The translations under genes were made by a program, and so were the position numbers. From Avibacterium sp. 20-132 (lineage in GTDB: Bacteria > Pseudomonadota > Gammaproteobacteria > Enterobacterales > Pasteurellaceae), in the NCBI RefSeq assembly GCF_023611925.1, contig NZ_CP091456.1:2336001-2400000 (forward strand): a stretch of 64,000 nucleotides of DNA, read 5' to 3'. Numbering within the stretch: the stretch's first letter is position 1; each line of letters starts with the position of its first letter. Below, one piece after another: positions 38,754 to 46,078 of this stretch. The notes beneath the pieces are model-generated. The model did not search any database. It saw only the letters and a list, made by a program, of their open reading frames with translations, and was not told the origin of the DNA.

Positions 38754-39779
38754 ATGTGGAAAATTGAAAATGCAGAAGAATTATTACACTTCGTTCAAAC
38801 CCTAAAACCCAATGAAAAAATTGAATTTGAAAAGGTTGAATTTGATTTTTTAAGACAAGTGAAAATTAAAATTCAAGGTGATCCTCTGCGTTATAATGGT
38901 AGTATCAATTATGCTATCTGCAAAGGTATTTGCGAGTTCCAAAATGAAGTATGGCGTGCTTATGCTGAATTTAAAACAGGCAAACCACACATCACCTTGC
39001 TAACACAAGAAGAAAAAGATGCACTAGAAATCACATTTACTGTAAACGAAGGCTGCACCGAAATCATTGCAGATTTAACAGATATGTTTAACGCAATACG
39101 GAAATTCTTTAAAGAGGTAACAAATGGTATGACAGGTGGACAAAAAGTATTAACTTGCACCGCATTTGCATTAACTGTTAGCGGTGCAGTGGTAGCTTAC
39201 AAATGGTTAGACAACCAAAAAGAAATTCAGCTTGCACAAATTCGAGCAATGGAAAATCAAACTGAGCAAAAAAGCGAAAGTGAAGTGTTAAAACAAGCCT
39301 TTCTTACAATTCAAGCCGTAGCAAATGAAAGTAACAATTCTCGTTTTAAACAATCAATACAAAGCATAGAAGAACATTCAGAAAAAGCCTATAGTGAAAT
39401 GGCTCGTGCTGTAAGCGATGCAGAAAAAGTCACTATTTCACAAGGCAACAATACAGAAATCAAACTGGAACAGCCACAACTACAAAAAATCGTGAATGAC
39501 TTAAATGCACAGGAAAAAGCGACAACCAAACCTGATACACTTGATTTATACATTGATGGTGTTAAACGTCAAGAAGGTAAAATCACCATTTTTGCTCGCA
39601 CCTTACAAGGCGAAACTTTTAGTGCTAACATTGATGCCGATATGTTAGGCGATGAGGGTGTAAATGAAATTATCGACCGTGTTAAAGACATCAATACAAT
39701 TAAGTTAAGCGGAATGATCAAACGCCGTTCTGGAAAAATTGAACAAGCCACATTCTCTGCAATAGCAACTGAAGAATAA
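38754..39779 (+). CDS. Unknown protein with a central transmembrane segment
   Basis: The 341-residue product has an N-terminal soluble domain (1-120), one hydrophobic segment (about 131-152), a coiled-coil-like region (155-240) and a C-terminal beta-rich domain (D-T-L-D-L-Y-I-D-G-V-K and K-L-S-G-M-I-K-R-R-S-G-K). I cannot name the family. A membrane-anchored sensor/effector layout and its place between two c4 modules make it a candidate exclusion or defence gene. Confidence 0.55.
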   Translation: MWKIENAEELLHFVQTLKPNEKIEFEKVEFDFLRQVKIKIQGDPLRYNGSINYAICKGICEFQNEVWRAYAEFKTGKPHITLLTQEEKDALEITFTVNEGCTEIIADLTDMFNAIRKFFKEVTNGMTGGQKVLTCTAFALTVSGAVVAYKWLDNQKEIQLAQIRAMENQTEQKSESEVLKQAFLTIQAVANESNNSRFKQSIQSIEEHSEKAYSEMARAVSDAEKVTISQGNNTEIKLEQPQLQKIVNDLNAQEKATTKPDTLDLYIDGVKRQEGKITIFARTLQGETFSANIDADMLGDEGVNEIIDRVKDINTIKLSGMIKRRSGKIEQATFSAIATEE

Positions 39780-39786
39780 AATATAA

Positions 39787-39872
39787 TTGACAAAAACCGC
39801 TAACAGGGATTAAGATAACCGCACTATCAAAACGTAAGCGGTTATCCGCACCTGCTAATAAGCGGTTTTTTT
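39787..39872 (+). promoter_or_regulatory. Promoter and terminated target-mimic leader of module M6
   Basis: TTGACA (39787-39792), an 18-bp spacer and TAAGAT (39811-39816) precede a leader with AAACGTAAG (39830-39838), identical to the a target at 40007-40015. A CCGC/GCGG hairpin with seven T (39866-39872) ends it. Confidence 0.7.
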
Positions 39873-39905
39873 GTACCTAAAATTTAGGAAATGCCCTAAA
39901 ACTAT

Positions 39906-39983
39906 GGCGGGTCGAGAGAGCCTAATAAAATACCTTCGGGAAATAAGCTCCGCCGATCTTACGTTTGGTAGTTGAAGCCCGCC
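39906..39983 (+). ncRNA. c4-type antisense RNA, module M6
   Basis: A 78-nt element is closed by GGCGGG (39906-39911) and CCCGCC (39978-39983). Its a' CTTACGTTT (39958-39966) is the exact complement of AAACGTAAG (40007-40015), which includes the Shine-Dalgarno. A weaker b' pair is TAGTT (39969-39973) with AACTA (40001-40005). The gene it controls is truncated. Confidence 0.75.
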
Positions 39984-40024
39984 ACCTACTAAGTGGCATT
40001 AACTAAAAACGTAAGGTACAAAAT

Positions 40025-40177
40025 ATGTCAAATTTACAAATCTTAAATAATTCTATCCGCACTTTAGATACTCTTTATTCTTTAAATGATCTACACAAAG
40101 CAAGTGGCGAATTACCTAAACATCGACCAAGCCTATTTAATAGTCTAATATTGACAAACCGCCTTATATCGTATTAA
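40025..40177 (+). pseudogene. Truncated KilA-N antirepressor fragment (module M6)
   Basis: A 50-codon frame starts M-S-N-L-Q-I-L-N-N-S-I-R and continues Y-S-L-N-D-L-H-K-A-S-G-E-L-P-K-H-R-P, closely matching the first 40 residues of the M7 KilA-N protein. It then diverges and stops inside the -10 element of the M7 promoter. The rest of the gene is missing, probably through recombination between neighbouring modules. Whether the peptide is made is unknown. Confidence 0.7.
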
Positions 40178-40237
40178 GATAACCGGACTTACAACGTTCA
40201 GCGGTTTTCCGCCCCCGATAGCATAGCGGTTTTTTTA
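40151..40237 (+). promoter_or_regulatory. Promoter and terminated target-mimic leader of module M7
   Basis: TTGACA (40151-40156), an 18-bp spacer and TAAGAT (40175-40180) precede a leader with ACTTAC (40187-40192) and CGTTCAG (40195-40201). These match the b and a targets near the antirepressor start. A CCGC/GCGG hairpin and eight T (40230-40237) follow. Confidence 0.72.
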
Positions 40238-40284
40238 TGCCTAAAATATACCTATACAGATCTGTATAGCTAGAAATTCAATAC

Positions 40285-40360
40285 GATCGGGGCGAGAGAG
40301 CGATATACAATACATCTGAATAAGCTCCGCCGTCTGAACGCGGTAAGTTGAACCCCGATC
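40285..40360 (+). ncRNA. c4-type antisense RNA, module M7
   Basis: A 76-nt element is closed by GATCGGGG (40285-40292) and CCCCGATC (40353-40360). Its a' CTGAACG (40334-40340) is the exact complement of CGTTCAG (40397-40403) at the ribosome-binding site, and b' TAAGTT (40344-40349) is the complement of AACTTA (40387-40392). Confidence 0.82.
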
Positions 40361-40412
40361 ACCCACTTATTGTTCGGAATAATTTTAACTTAAATTCGTT
40401 CAGAGGCATAAA

Positions 40413-41039
40413 ATGTCAAACTTACAAATCTTATCAAATCAAATTCGTGAAAACGGAAATCTATATTCATTAAACGATCTTCATATTGCTAGTGGTGGTG
40501 AAAACAAACATCGTCCAGCTTTATTCATTCGACTAGAAACAACTAAAGAACTCATTGCAGAAATGGAGAATGAAAACCAACCACGCAATACTATTTTAGT
40601 TGTTAAAAATGGTTTAGGGTCTTACGCCTGTGAAGAACTCGTTATCGCTTACGCTGCTTGGATCAGTGCTGCTTTCCACTTAAAAGTTATTCGTGCATTT
40701 ATGGCAATGCACAAAAGTGAAGTGAAACAACAAAACTTGCCCCTTGCCGAAGTGGACGCAGACGAAGAAGCAATCCGCATAATTGCTAACCTATATCACT
40801 CGCTTCGTGGGGCGTTCGAAATGGGCGAAAAAATCCGTAAGCAACACCCATACTTTGCAAAAGAAATTGATAAAACCATTGGTGGGCATTATTTATACAA
40901 CCTTAACCACCCAACTGAGCAAGCCCTAGAAAAAGCAAAACGATACGTCCACGCCAAAAGTGAACGCATTATGTTCATCAAAGGAATGCTAAGCCTACTT
41001 GACGAACAACCACAGCCAAAACGATTAGCTAACTTCTAA
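40413..41039 (+). CDS. KilA-N/KilAC antirepressor (module M7)
   Basis: The 208-residue product has an N-terminal KilA-N domain (Y-S-L-N-D-L-H-I-A-S-G-G, K-H-R-P-A-L-F, A-Y-A-A-W-I-S-A-A-F, about residues 15-100). Its C-terminal region is nearly identical in DNA and protein to that of the M5 BRO-N gene (40728-41039 versus 35834-36145). The domain swap implies recombination within the shared cassette. It presumably antagonises a repressor. Confidence 0.87.
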   Translation: MSNLQILSNQIRENGNLYSLNDLHIASGGENKHRPALFIRLETTKELIAEMENENQPRNTILVVKNGLGSYACEELVIAYAAWISAAFHLKVIRAFMAMHKSEVKQQNLPLAEVDADEEAIRIIANLYHSLRGAFEMGEKIRKQHPYFAKEIDKTIGGHYLYNLNHPTEQALEKAKRYVHAKSERIMFIKGMLSLLDEQPQPKRLANF

Positions 41040-41125
41040 AAACTCAAGCGAAACCGACCGCACTTTTCCCCAAGAAAACCGTGTGGCGGTTTTGTTCAAC
41101 CTGAATTCAGTAAAAAGGTGAAATT

Positions 41126-41248
41126 ATGTTCAGAATTTTAATCATTATCGGCTTGTTGTGGTGTGCGTATGAACTTGATTTAGGCTCAGACTGCGACGGG
41201 TATTATTGCGGAACAACAACAGATTTAATCGCAAACAAAGGAAAATAA
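41126..41248 (+). CDS. 40-aa small protein
   Basis: A short frame begins M-F-R-I-L-I-I-I-G-L-L-W-C-A-Y-E, with one N-terminal hydrophobic segment, then D-C-D-G-Y-Y-C-G. AAAAGGTG precedes the ATG and the recT start is one base after its stop. It is probably membrane-anchored; function unknown. Confidence 0.5.
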   Translation: MFRILIIIGLLWCAYELDLGSDCDGYYCGTTTDLIANKGK

Positions 41249-41249
41249 T

Positions 41250-42038
41250 ATGACAACAGCACTTCAAACATTAACAAATAAACTCGCTGAACGCTTTGAA
41301 ATGGGCAGTAGCGAAAATCTACCACAAACCCTAATGGCAACTGCCTTTCGTGGGCAAAATGTAAGCCCCGACCAAATGACCGCCCTACTGGTTGTTGCTA
41401 ACCAACACGGCTTAAACCCTTGGACAAATGAAATCTACGCCTTCCCAAATAACGGAGGCATCGTGCCGATTGTCGGCGTGGATGGTTGGTCTCGCATTAT
41501 GAACGACCACCCACAATTTGACGGTATTGAATTTACCTTTAATGACGATAACAGTTGCACCTGTAATATCTACCGTAAAGACCGCACTCGCCCAACGACA
41601 GTTACGGAATATATGAGCGAATGTAGCCGCAACACGCAACCGTGGAAATCACACCCAAAAAGAATGTTACGCCATAAAGCAATGATCCAATGCGCAAGGT
41701 TAGCTTTTGGCTTTACAGGTATTTACGACCAAGACGAAGCCGAACGCATTGTAGAAAATCAAAAAGAACCGTTAAATGTAACGCCAAAACCAACGGTCAT
41801 TGACACCACTGCGACAACGATTATTCACGCCACACCTGAAAAAGTGGAAGAAATTCGTCAGTTGATTGAACTCACTGGCACACCGCTTGAAAAAGTATTG
41901 GCATCAGCTGGCGTAAATGAATTAGAGCTGATAACGGCAGAGCGTGCAGAGCGTATATTGAAAAAACTCAACCTCACACTTGATAAACAAAATGCACAAA
42001 ATCAAGCAGACAACATAGATGAAGGAATTCCACTATGA
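41250..42038 (+). CDS. recT: RecT/Bet-type single-strand annealing protein
   Basis: The 262-residue product has the Bet family pattern: Q-M-T-A-L-L-V-V-A-N-Q-H-G-L-N-P-W-T-N-E-I-Y-A-F-P, G-V-D-G-W-S-R-I-M-N, and R-H-K-A-M-I-Q-C-A-R-L-A-F-G. It anneals complementary ssDNA during phage recombination. The partner exonuclease gene overlaps its stop by ATGA. Confidence 0.92.
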   Translation: MTTALQTLTNKLAERFEMGSSENLPQTLMATAFRGQNVSPDQMTALLVVANQHGLNPWTNEIYAFPNNGGIVPIVGVDGWSRIMNDHPQFDGIEFTFNDDNSCTCNIYRKDRTRPTTVTEYMSECSRNTQPWKSHPKRMLRHKAMIQCARLAFGFTGIYDQDEAERIVENQKEPLNVTPKPTVIDTTATTIIHATPEKVEEIRQLIELTGTPLEKVLASAGVNELELITAERAERILKKLNLTLDKQNAQNQADNIDEGIPL

Positions 42039-42646
42039 TAGATGACCTAATCACACTTGATTGTGAGCAAGGTTCAGAAGAATGGCTAGCCGCACGGCTA
42101 GGCATTCCCACCGGCACAGGTATTAAAAATATTGTGTCAAATAGTGGGCAAAAGTCTGCTAGCTGGTTGAGTTATCTCGCTGAACTTGTCGCCGAAAGCA
42201 TTGAAGGCATAAAAGAAGGCGTAAAAACTGCAGAAATGGAACGCGGCAATCAGCTTGAACCACTCGCGCGAATGGCGTATGAATTTGAAACTGGCAATGA
42301 TGTCGTACAGGTTGGCGGTGTGTATCTTAATACCAACAAAGACTTAATGATTAGCCCCGATGGACTTATCCCCTCACTTAAAAAAGGGTTAGAAATCAAA
42401 TGCCCGAAAATGAAAACCCATATCAAATATTTGCTCGAAGGTGGCGTGCCGAATGAGTACGTTATTCAAGTGCAATCTGCTTTATGGGTGACGGGATATG
42501 AAACGTGGGATTTTGTCAGTTATTGCCCCGAATATCAAAAACAGCCTTTTTATCTTTACACGGCGCAACGTGATGAAATATTGATGAAGGCGTTTAATGA
42601 ACACATACCACCGTTTATTAAAACACTCAATGCACTGAAAAATTAA
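42035..42646 (+). CDS. YqaJ-type recombination exonuclease
   Basis: The 203-residue product has the YqaJ/lambda Exo core: E-E-W-L-A-A-R-L-G-I-P-T-G-T near the start, R-G-N-Q-L-E-P-L-A-R, S-P-D-G-L and E-I-K-C-P-K. These supply the metal-binding acidic residues and catalytic lysine. It resects dsDNA ends to load the annealing protein. Confidence 0.92.
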   Translation: MIDDLITLDCEQGSEEWLAARLGIPTGTGIKNIVSNSGQKSASWLSYLAELVAESIEGIKEGVKTAEMERGNQLEPLARMAYEFETGNDVVQVGGVYLNTNKDLMISPDGLIPSLKKGLEIKCPKMKTHIKYLLEGGVPNEYVIQVQSALWVTGYETWDFVSYCPEYQKQPFYLYTAQRDEILMKAFNEHIPPFIKTLNALKN

Positions 42647-42652
42647 AAAATT

Positions 42653-42680
42653 TAGACAACCCTAGACAAAATCTAGACAA
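42653..42680 (+). repeat. Three phased TAGACAA repeats
   Basis: TAGACAA occurs at 42653-42659, 42663-42669 and 42674-42680, 10 and 11 bp apart, so all lie on one face of the helix. A GCCCTC/GAGGGC terminator with six T (about 42692-42716) follows. Possible protein-binding site; the binder is unknown. Confidence 0.5.
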
Positions 42681-42727
42681 TTTTTTAGATAAGCGCCCTC
42701 AGTTGAGGGCTTTTTTACGAGGTAAAA

Positions 42728-43054
42728 ATGAACACAAATGAACTACTCAATGAAAGAGAAAAAACGCACGGTGATTTCACCAGCGGGGCAGAAACTTTTT
42801 ATCACCTGATGAAGCCAATTATTGATAGTCAGCTGTTTGAACGAAATAAAGTGGCGGCTTACGCAATGACAATGATACAAGCAAAAATCACTCGAATTTG
42901 TAATGGCAATGAAAGTTTCCCCGACCACTGGGAAGATATTATCGGCTATGCCTCATTGGCACTTAGCAAACAATTTGAGCCACAGCAAGCAACATTAACT
43001 ATGCCGGTTGTGGATTATATAAAAACAGGAGAGAAAAATGCTAACCAACAATAA
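42728..43054 (+). CDS. DUF6378-like phage protein (108 aa)
   Basis: It begins T-N-E-L-L-N-E-R-E-K-T-H-G-D-F and contains K-I-T-R-I-C-N-G-N and D-H-W-E-D-I-I-G-Y-A-S-L-A. This is a common small family in phage recombination or nucleotide-metabolism clusters, of unknown biochemical role. The H-G-D-F and D-H-W-E-D motifs resemble MazG-like folds. It overlaps the next gene by 17 bp. Confidence 0.65.
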   Translation: MNTNELLNEREKTHGDFTSGAETFYHLMKPIIDSQLFERNKVAAYAMTMIQAKITRICNGNESFPDHWEDIIGYASLALSKQFEPQQATLTMPVVDYIKTGEKNANQQ

Positions 43055-43625
43055 ATGGATACCAGAAATCTCAAGACCCACGCTTAACGGCGATGACTTT
43101 GAGCTGTTTTTACAAGAGTGGGTTAAGGAAAATTATGCTGAAGAATTTGCAGAAGCAGTTGCAGAAGAAAAAGAATTCGGCGATGAAACGTTAGGTATTA
43201 CAGAATTTGTTTTATACCAGAATATCCTTGAACATTGGCAAGGTGATGATGGAGAAGCAGCAGAACGATTAATTAAATACGAAAACTGGAGCTTTCAAGA
43301 AGCACAAGAATTTGTTCATAAATCTTTAGAATATGATGCACGCAGACACGAAGAAAAAATACAAGCGGAATGGATAGCACAAAACGGCTATACATTACCT
43401 TTCCCTGTTGGCTCACGGGTGAAATGGCGTGGAGAAATCGGCGAAGTGCAAGCAGACAAAGACAATCGCTATTTGCCATTGGGTAAGATTTGCGTATTGA
43501 CCGAAGAGCAAATGGCACAGAATAAACGATGGGAGCAAGAGGGTAACTCAAGTCGCAATGGTGGTTGGGTTATTAAATGGGAAGATTTAGAACTTGTTGC
43601 TGAAAAGGATGAAACCGCTAAATAG
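43038..43625 (+). CDS. Hypothetical acidic phage protein (195 aa)
   Basis: The N-terminal two-thirds are acidic and helical. The C-terminus (F-P-V-G-S-R-V-K-W-R-G-E-I-G-E-V-Q) looks like a small SH3-like beta barrel. The start has GGAGAG upstream. The family is unknown to me. A hairpin of GCGGTTT follows the stop. Confidence 0.5.
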   Translation: MLTNNKWIPEISRPTLNGDDFELFLQEWVKENYAEEFAEAVAEEKEFGDETLGITEFVLYQNILEHWQGDDGEAAERLIKYENWSFQEAQEFVHKSLEYDARRHEEKIQAEWIAQNGYTLPFPVGSRVKWRGEIGEVQADKDNRYLPLGKICVLTEEQMAQNKRWEQEGNSSRNGGWVIKWEDLELVAEKDETAK

Positions 43626-43646
43626 CGGTTTTTTATTGGAGAAAAT

Positions 43647-43772
43647 ATGGACAATGATGATAAACAGCTCTTATTAGTGATGGCTGTACTTTATCTATTT
43701 GCATTGATTGCTTTTGTTGGCTTGCCAGTGGCAATAATAACCTGGGGGATTAAATTGATATGGATAAATTAA
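43647..43772 (+). CDS. 41-aa single-span membrane protein
   Basis: A short frame starts M-D-N-D-D-K-Q with one long hydrophobic segment (residues 8-37). TTGGAGA lies upstream. Its stop falls 13 bp inside the next gene, so translation is probably coupled. Confidence 0.5.
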   Translation: MDNDDKQLLLVMAVLYLFALIAFVGLPVAIITWGIKLIWIN

Positions 43773-44341
43773 TCAAATCGAAAACAAGGGTAAAAGATTT
43801 TGGCGAAGTGTTTACCAGTAAAAAACTGGTAGACAAAATGCTCAAGCTACTTCAGCCAGGAACATTTATCTCTAGTACAAAATTCCTTGAACCTGCGTGC
43901 GGTACGGGGAATTTTTTGTATCAGGTGCTAAACCGTAAACTTAGCGAACTGCTTTATTCCGACAAAAAGCCTTATTACAAGGTGCTGAATTTTTATCTCT
44001 CACTCGCTAGTTTATATGGTGTCGATATTCAGCTTGATAACGTGCTGGAATGTCAATCACGGCTCAAGGCTCTGTTTTACGAACGCCTCGCAATGCTACA
44101 CATTAAACCAAACGAAGGCTTGGTTGATACTATTCTGGGCAATAACATCAGACGCGGCAACGCCCTTGAAGACACTTTTATGTTTCTCGATCTTGAAGTA
44201 TTTTTCAAAGACAGCTGCACAGACATTGATGTGCCACAAGACAGCTTTAGCCTAACGTTTTACAAAATCAATTTACAACACAACACCCAATCCATTCACT
44301 CGGTGAAATTATTACCGATTGAGGAGGAGTTGAGGATTTAA
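43760..44341 (+). CDS. Second methylase-like protein without the catalytic motif
   Basis: The 193-residue product has the N6-methylase SAM motif L-E-P-A-C-G-T-G-N-F-L at residues about 41-51, preceded by F-G-E-V-F-T-S-K-K-L-V. It contains V-D-I-Q-L-D-N as an adenine-pocket-like motif. The (N/D)PP(Y/F) catalytic motif is missing. It resembles the N-terminal part of Eco57I/TaqI-type methylases. It could be a decayed enzyme or a SAM-binding decoy. Confidence 0.65.
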   Translation: MDKLIKSKTRVKDFGEVFTSKKLVDKMLKLLQPGTFISSTKFLEPACGTGNFLYQVLNRKLSELLYSDKKPYYKVLNFYLSLASLYGVDIQLDNVLECQSRLKALFYERLAMLHIKPNEGLVDTILGNNIRRGNALEDTFMFLDLEVFFKDSCTDIDVPQDSFSLTFYKINLQHNTQSIHSVKLLPIEEELRI

Positions 44342-44358
44342 GATTTAATGGAGGAAAT

Positions 44359-44592
44359 ATGAAACCAACACCGTACGAAAAAAGTATTATCATACTACCG
44401 GTCAAAACGTTACCAATTACCATATTTTGCAAAATCTTTGGATATTCATTGGCTCAAATTAACCGAAGATTAGAGCGTGGAGTATGGCAGGAAAATGTAC
44501 ACGTTTTAAAAGTTGAAGGGTGCAAGGAAAGAATGGTTGATTTAGAAGAGGTGGACAAATGGGCGAGAAAAAACAAATGCCACGTGGCGTAA
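44359..44592 (+). CDS. Excisionase-like protein
   Basis: The 77-residue product has a MerR-like winged helix (I-F-C-K-I-F-G-Y-S-L-A-Q-I-N-R-R-L-E-R-G-V-W), typical of phage excisionases and AlpA-type regulators. It lies next to int with a 34-bp overlap, and GGAGG precedes the start. It should bend attachment DNA for excision. Confidence 0.75.
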   Translation: MKPTPYEKSIIILPVKTLPITIFCKIFGYSLAQINRRLERGVWQENVHVLKVEGCKERMVDLEEVDKWARKNKCHVA

Positions 44593-45686
44593 CAATACGT
44601 AAACACAAAGCAAAAGATACCATTAATATCACTTTTACCTTTAAAGGGGTTCGTTGTCGTGAACCCCTTGTGCTGCCTGTAACAAATTCAAATATAAATT
44701 ATGCAGGGCGATTATTAGGCGAAATTCTAAATAAAATCGAACGTAATACGTTTAATTATGCTGATTACTTCCCTACTTCACCCAAGTTAAAAATCTTCGG
44801 TAAAATCGTAGAAGGTGTTACTGTTAAAAATTATCTTGATGAATATTTAACGAGTTGCAAAGAGCGTAAATTATCTCCATCAACTTTACTTGGTTACCAA
44901 AAAATTATTCAACAGCTCTCTCATTTTCACTCTGTTGCAGTTTCGGAATTAACACCAGCAATGCTAAAAAACTGGGTTAAATTACAAAACACAACGTCAA
45001 AAACCATCAGGAATCGTTTGTCAGTATTACGCTCGGCACTTGATGAAGCTGTTACTGATGGTGTAATTGCGGTCAATCCAGTTTCATTGATTACGGTAGA
45101 TCGATACAAATCAAGAGAAAAAGGCACAAGTTACGAAGTAGATCCTTTTACACCTGATGAAATTAAATTGATTCTCTCACATTGTCAGTATGAACAATGG
45201 AAAAACTTATTCCAATTTGCCTTTAGAACGGGATTAAGAAGTTCAGAGCTTTGTGCATTACGATGGCGTGATATTGATTTTGATAATCGTATTGCGTACA
45301 TCCAACACGCAAAAGTAGTTGGCATAATCAAAGGAACAAAAACAAAATCAGGCACACGAGAAGTTATCCTTGATGATGTTGCTTTTAGCGCTTTACTAGA
45401 GCAACAACATTTTAGCTATGACATAAGCGATTTTGTTTTTGTCGATCCAAAAACTAAAACTGCTTGGGCAGGAGCTGATGCAATCAGGAAAAAGGCTTGG
45501 GTACCAACATTAAAAGCTGCTGATGTTCGGTATAGAAACCCATATCAAACACGACATACCTATGCTACAATGCACATCAGTCAAGGAGCTAATTTATTCT
45601 GGCTATCAAAGCAGATGGGGCACAAAGGGCCAGAAATGCTGTTCCGGATTTATGGTTCTTATTTAAAGGACTTTGAACTAAAATAA
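44559..45686 (+). CDS. int: Prophage tyrosine integrase
   Basis: The 375-residue integrase has an arm-binding N-terminus with DUF3596-like T-I-R-K-H-K-A-K-D-T-I-N-I and a catalytic domain: R in F-R-T-G-L-R-S-S-E-L, R-H in Q-T-R-H-T-Y-A-T, G-H in M-G-H-K-G-P, and Y in F-R-I-Y-G-S-Y. The ssrA-derived attachment core is 75 bp downstream, so this enzyme is the likely integrase for the whole prophage. Confidence 0.92.
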   Translation: MGEKKQMPRGVTIRKHKAKDTINITFTFKGVRCREPLVLPVTNSNINYAGRLLGEILNKIERNTFNYADYFPTSPKLKIFGKIVEGVTVKNYLDEYLTSCKERKLSPSTLLGYQKIIQQLSHFHSVAVSELTPAMLKNWVKLQNTTSKTIRNRLSVLRSALDEAVTDGVIAVNPVSLITVDRYKSREKGTSYEVDPFTPDEIKLILSHCQYEQWKNLFQFAFRTGLRSSELCALRWRDIDFDNRIAYIQHAKVVGIIKGTKTKSGTREVILDDVAFSALLEQQHFSYDISDFVFVDPKTKTAWAGADAIRKKAWVPTLKAADVRYRNPYQTRHTYATMHISQGANLFWLSKQMGHKGPEMLFRIYGSYLKDFELK

Positions 45687-45761
45687 TCCGTATTTGATCC
45701 GCAAACTTCTAAATTTCTACAAAGAGAAGAAAAATCAATAAATTACACACCCTATTAAGTA

Positions 45762-45787
45762 GGGTTCAACTCCCCCCAGCTCCACCA
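45762..45787 (+). other. Prophage attachment site: 3' end of ssrA (tmRNA)
   Basis: Twenty-six bases beginning GGGTTCAACTCC and ending CCAGCTCCACCA equal the T-arm and CCA acceptor end of tmRNA. The sequence before it does not complete the T stem, so this is a duplicated fragment left by integration. The intact ssrA should lie at the far left end, outside this window. An imperfect palindrome (CCCTA...TAGGG, 45750-45764) borders it. Confidence 0.85.
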
Positions 45788-46078
45788 AATTTGATTCCCT
45801 CAAAGATAATGATTTATTAAAATTAAGAGAGCTGTCATCAATGTTTATTTTGATGATCCTCTAAAGCTACTAGCCTTCTACTTGTTACTCCTTTTTACTT
45901 CCTATTCATTTTTATCTCGATAAGAATAATGTAAATTTTGTAAAAAACAGAATCATCTTAAATTCCGTTATAAAGAGACTGCTAAGTTAGGCTCATCCCT
46001 TAATAAAAAAATCTACCATAAAAAAACGGTAGAAATTCTGCTCAAATTTCTACCGCACTTATTTTTTTCAAGGAAAAA
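45788..46078. other. Host intergenic region between att and glnS
   Basis: No gene is visible in 291 bp. A CGGTAGAAATT/AATTTCTACCG stem (46027-46055) with T runs on both strands terminates glnS and includes a Haemophilus uptake core. The rest is AT-rich. Confidence 0.6.

Noticed and set aside
45690..45790. A tRNA gene at the attachment site
   Set aside because: The GTTCAAC and CCA end look like a tRNA, but the CCAGCTCCACCA end matches tmRNA and no cloverleaf can be drawn from the upstream DNA.
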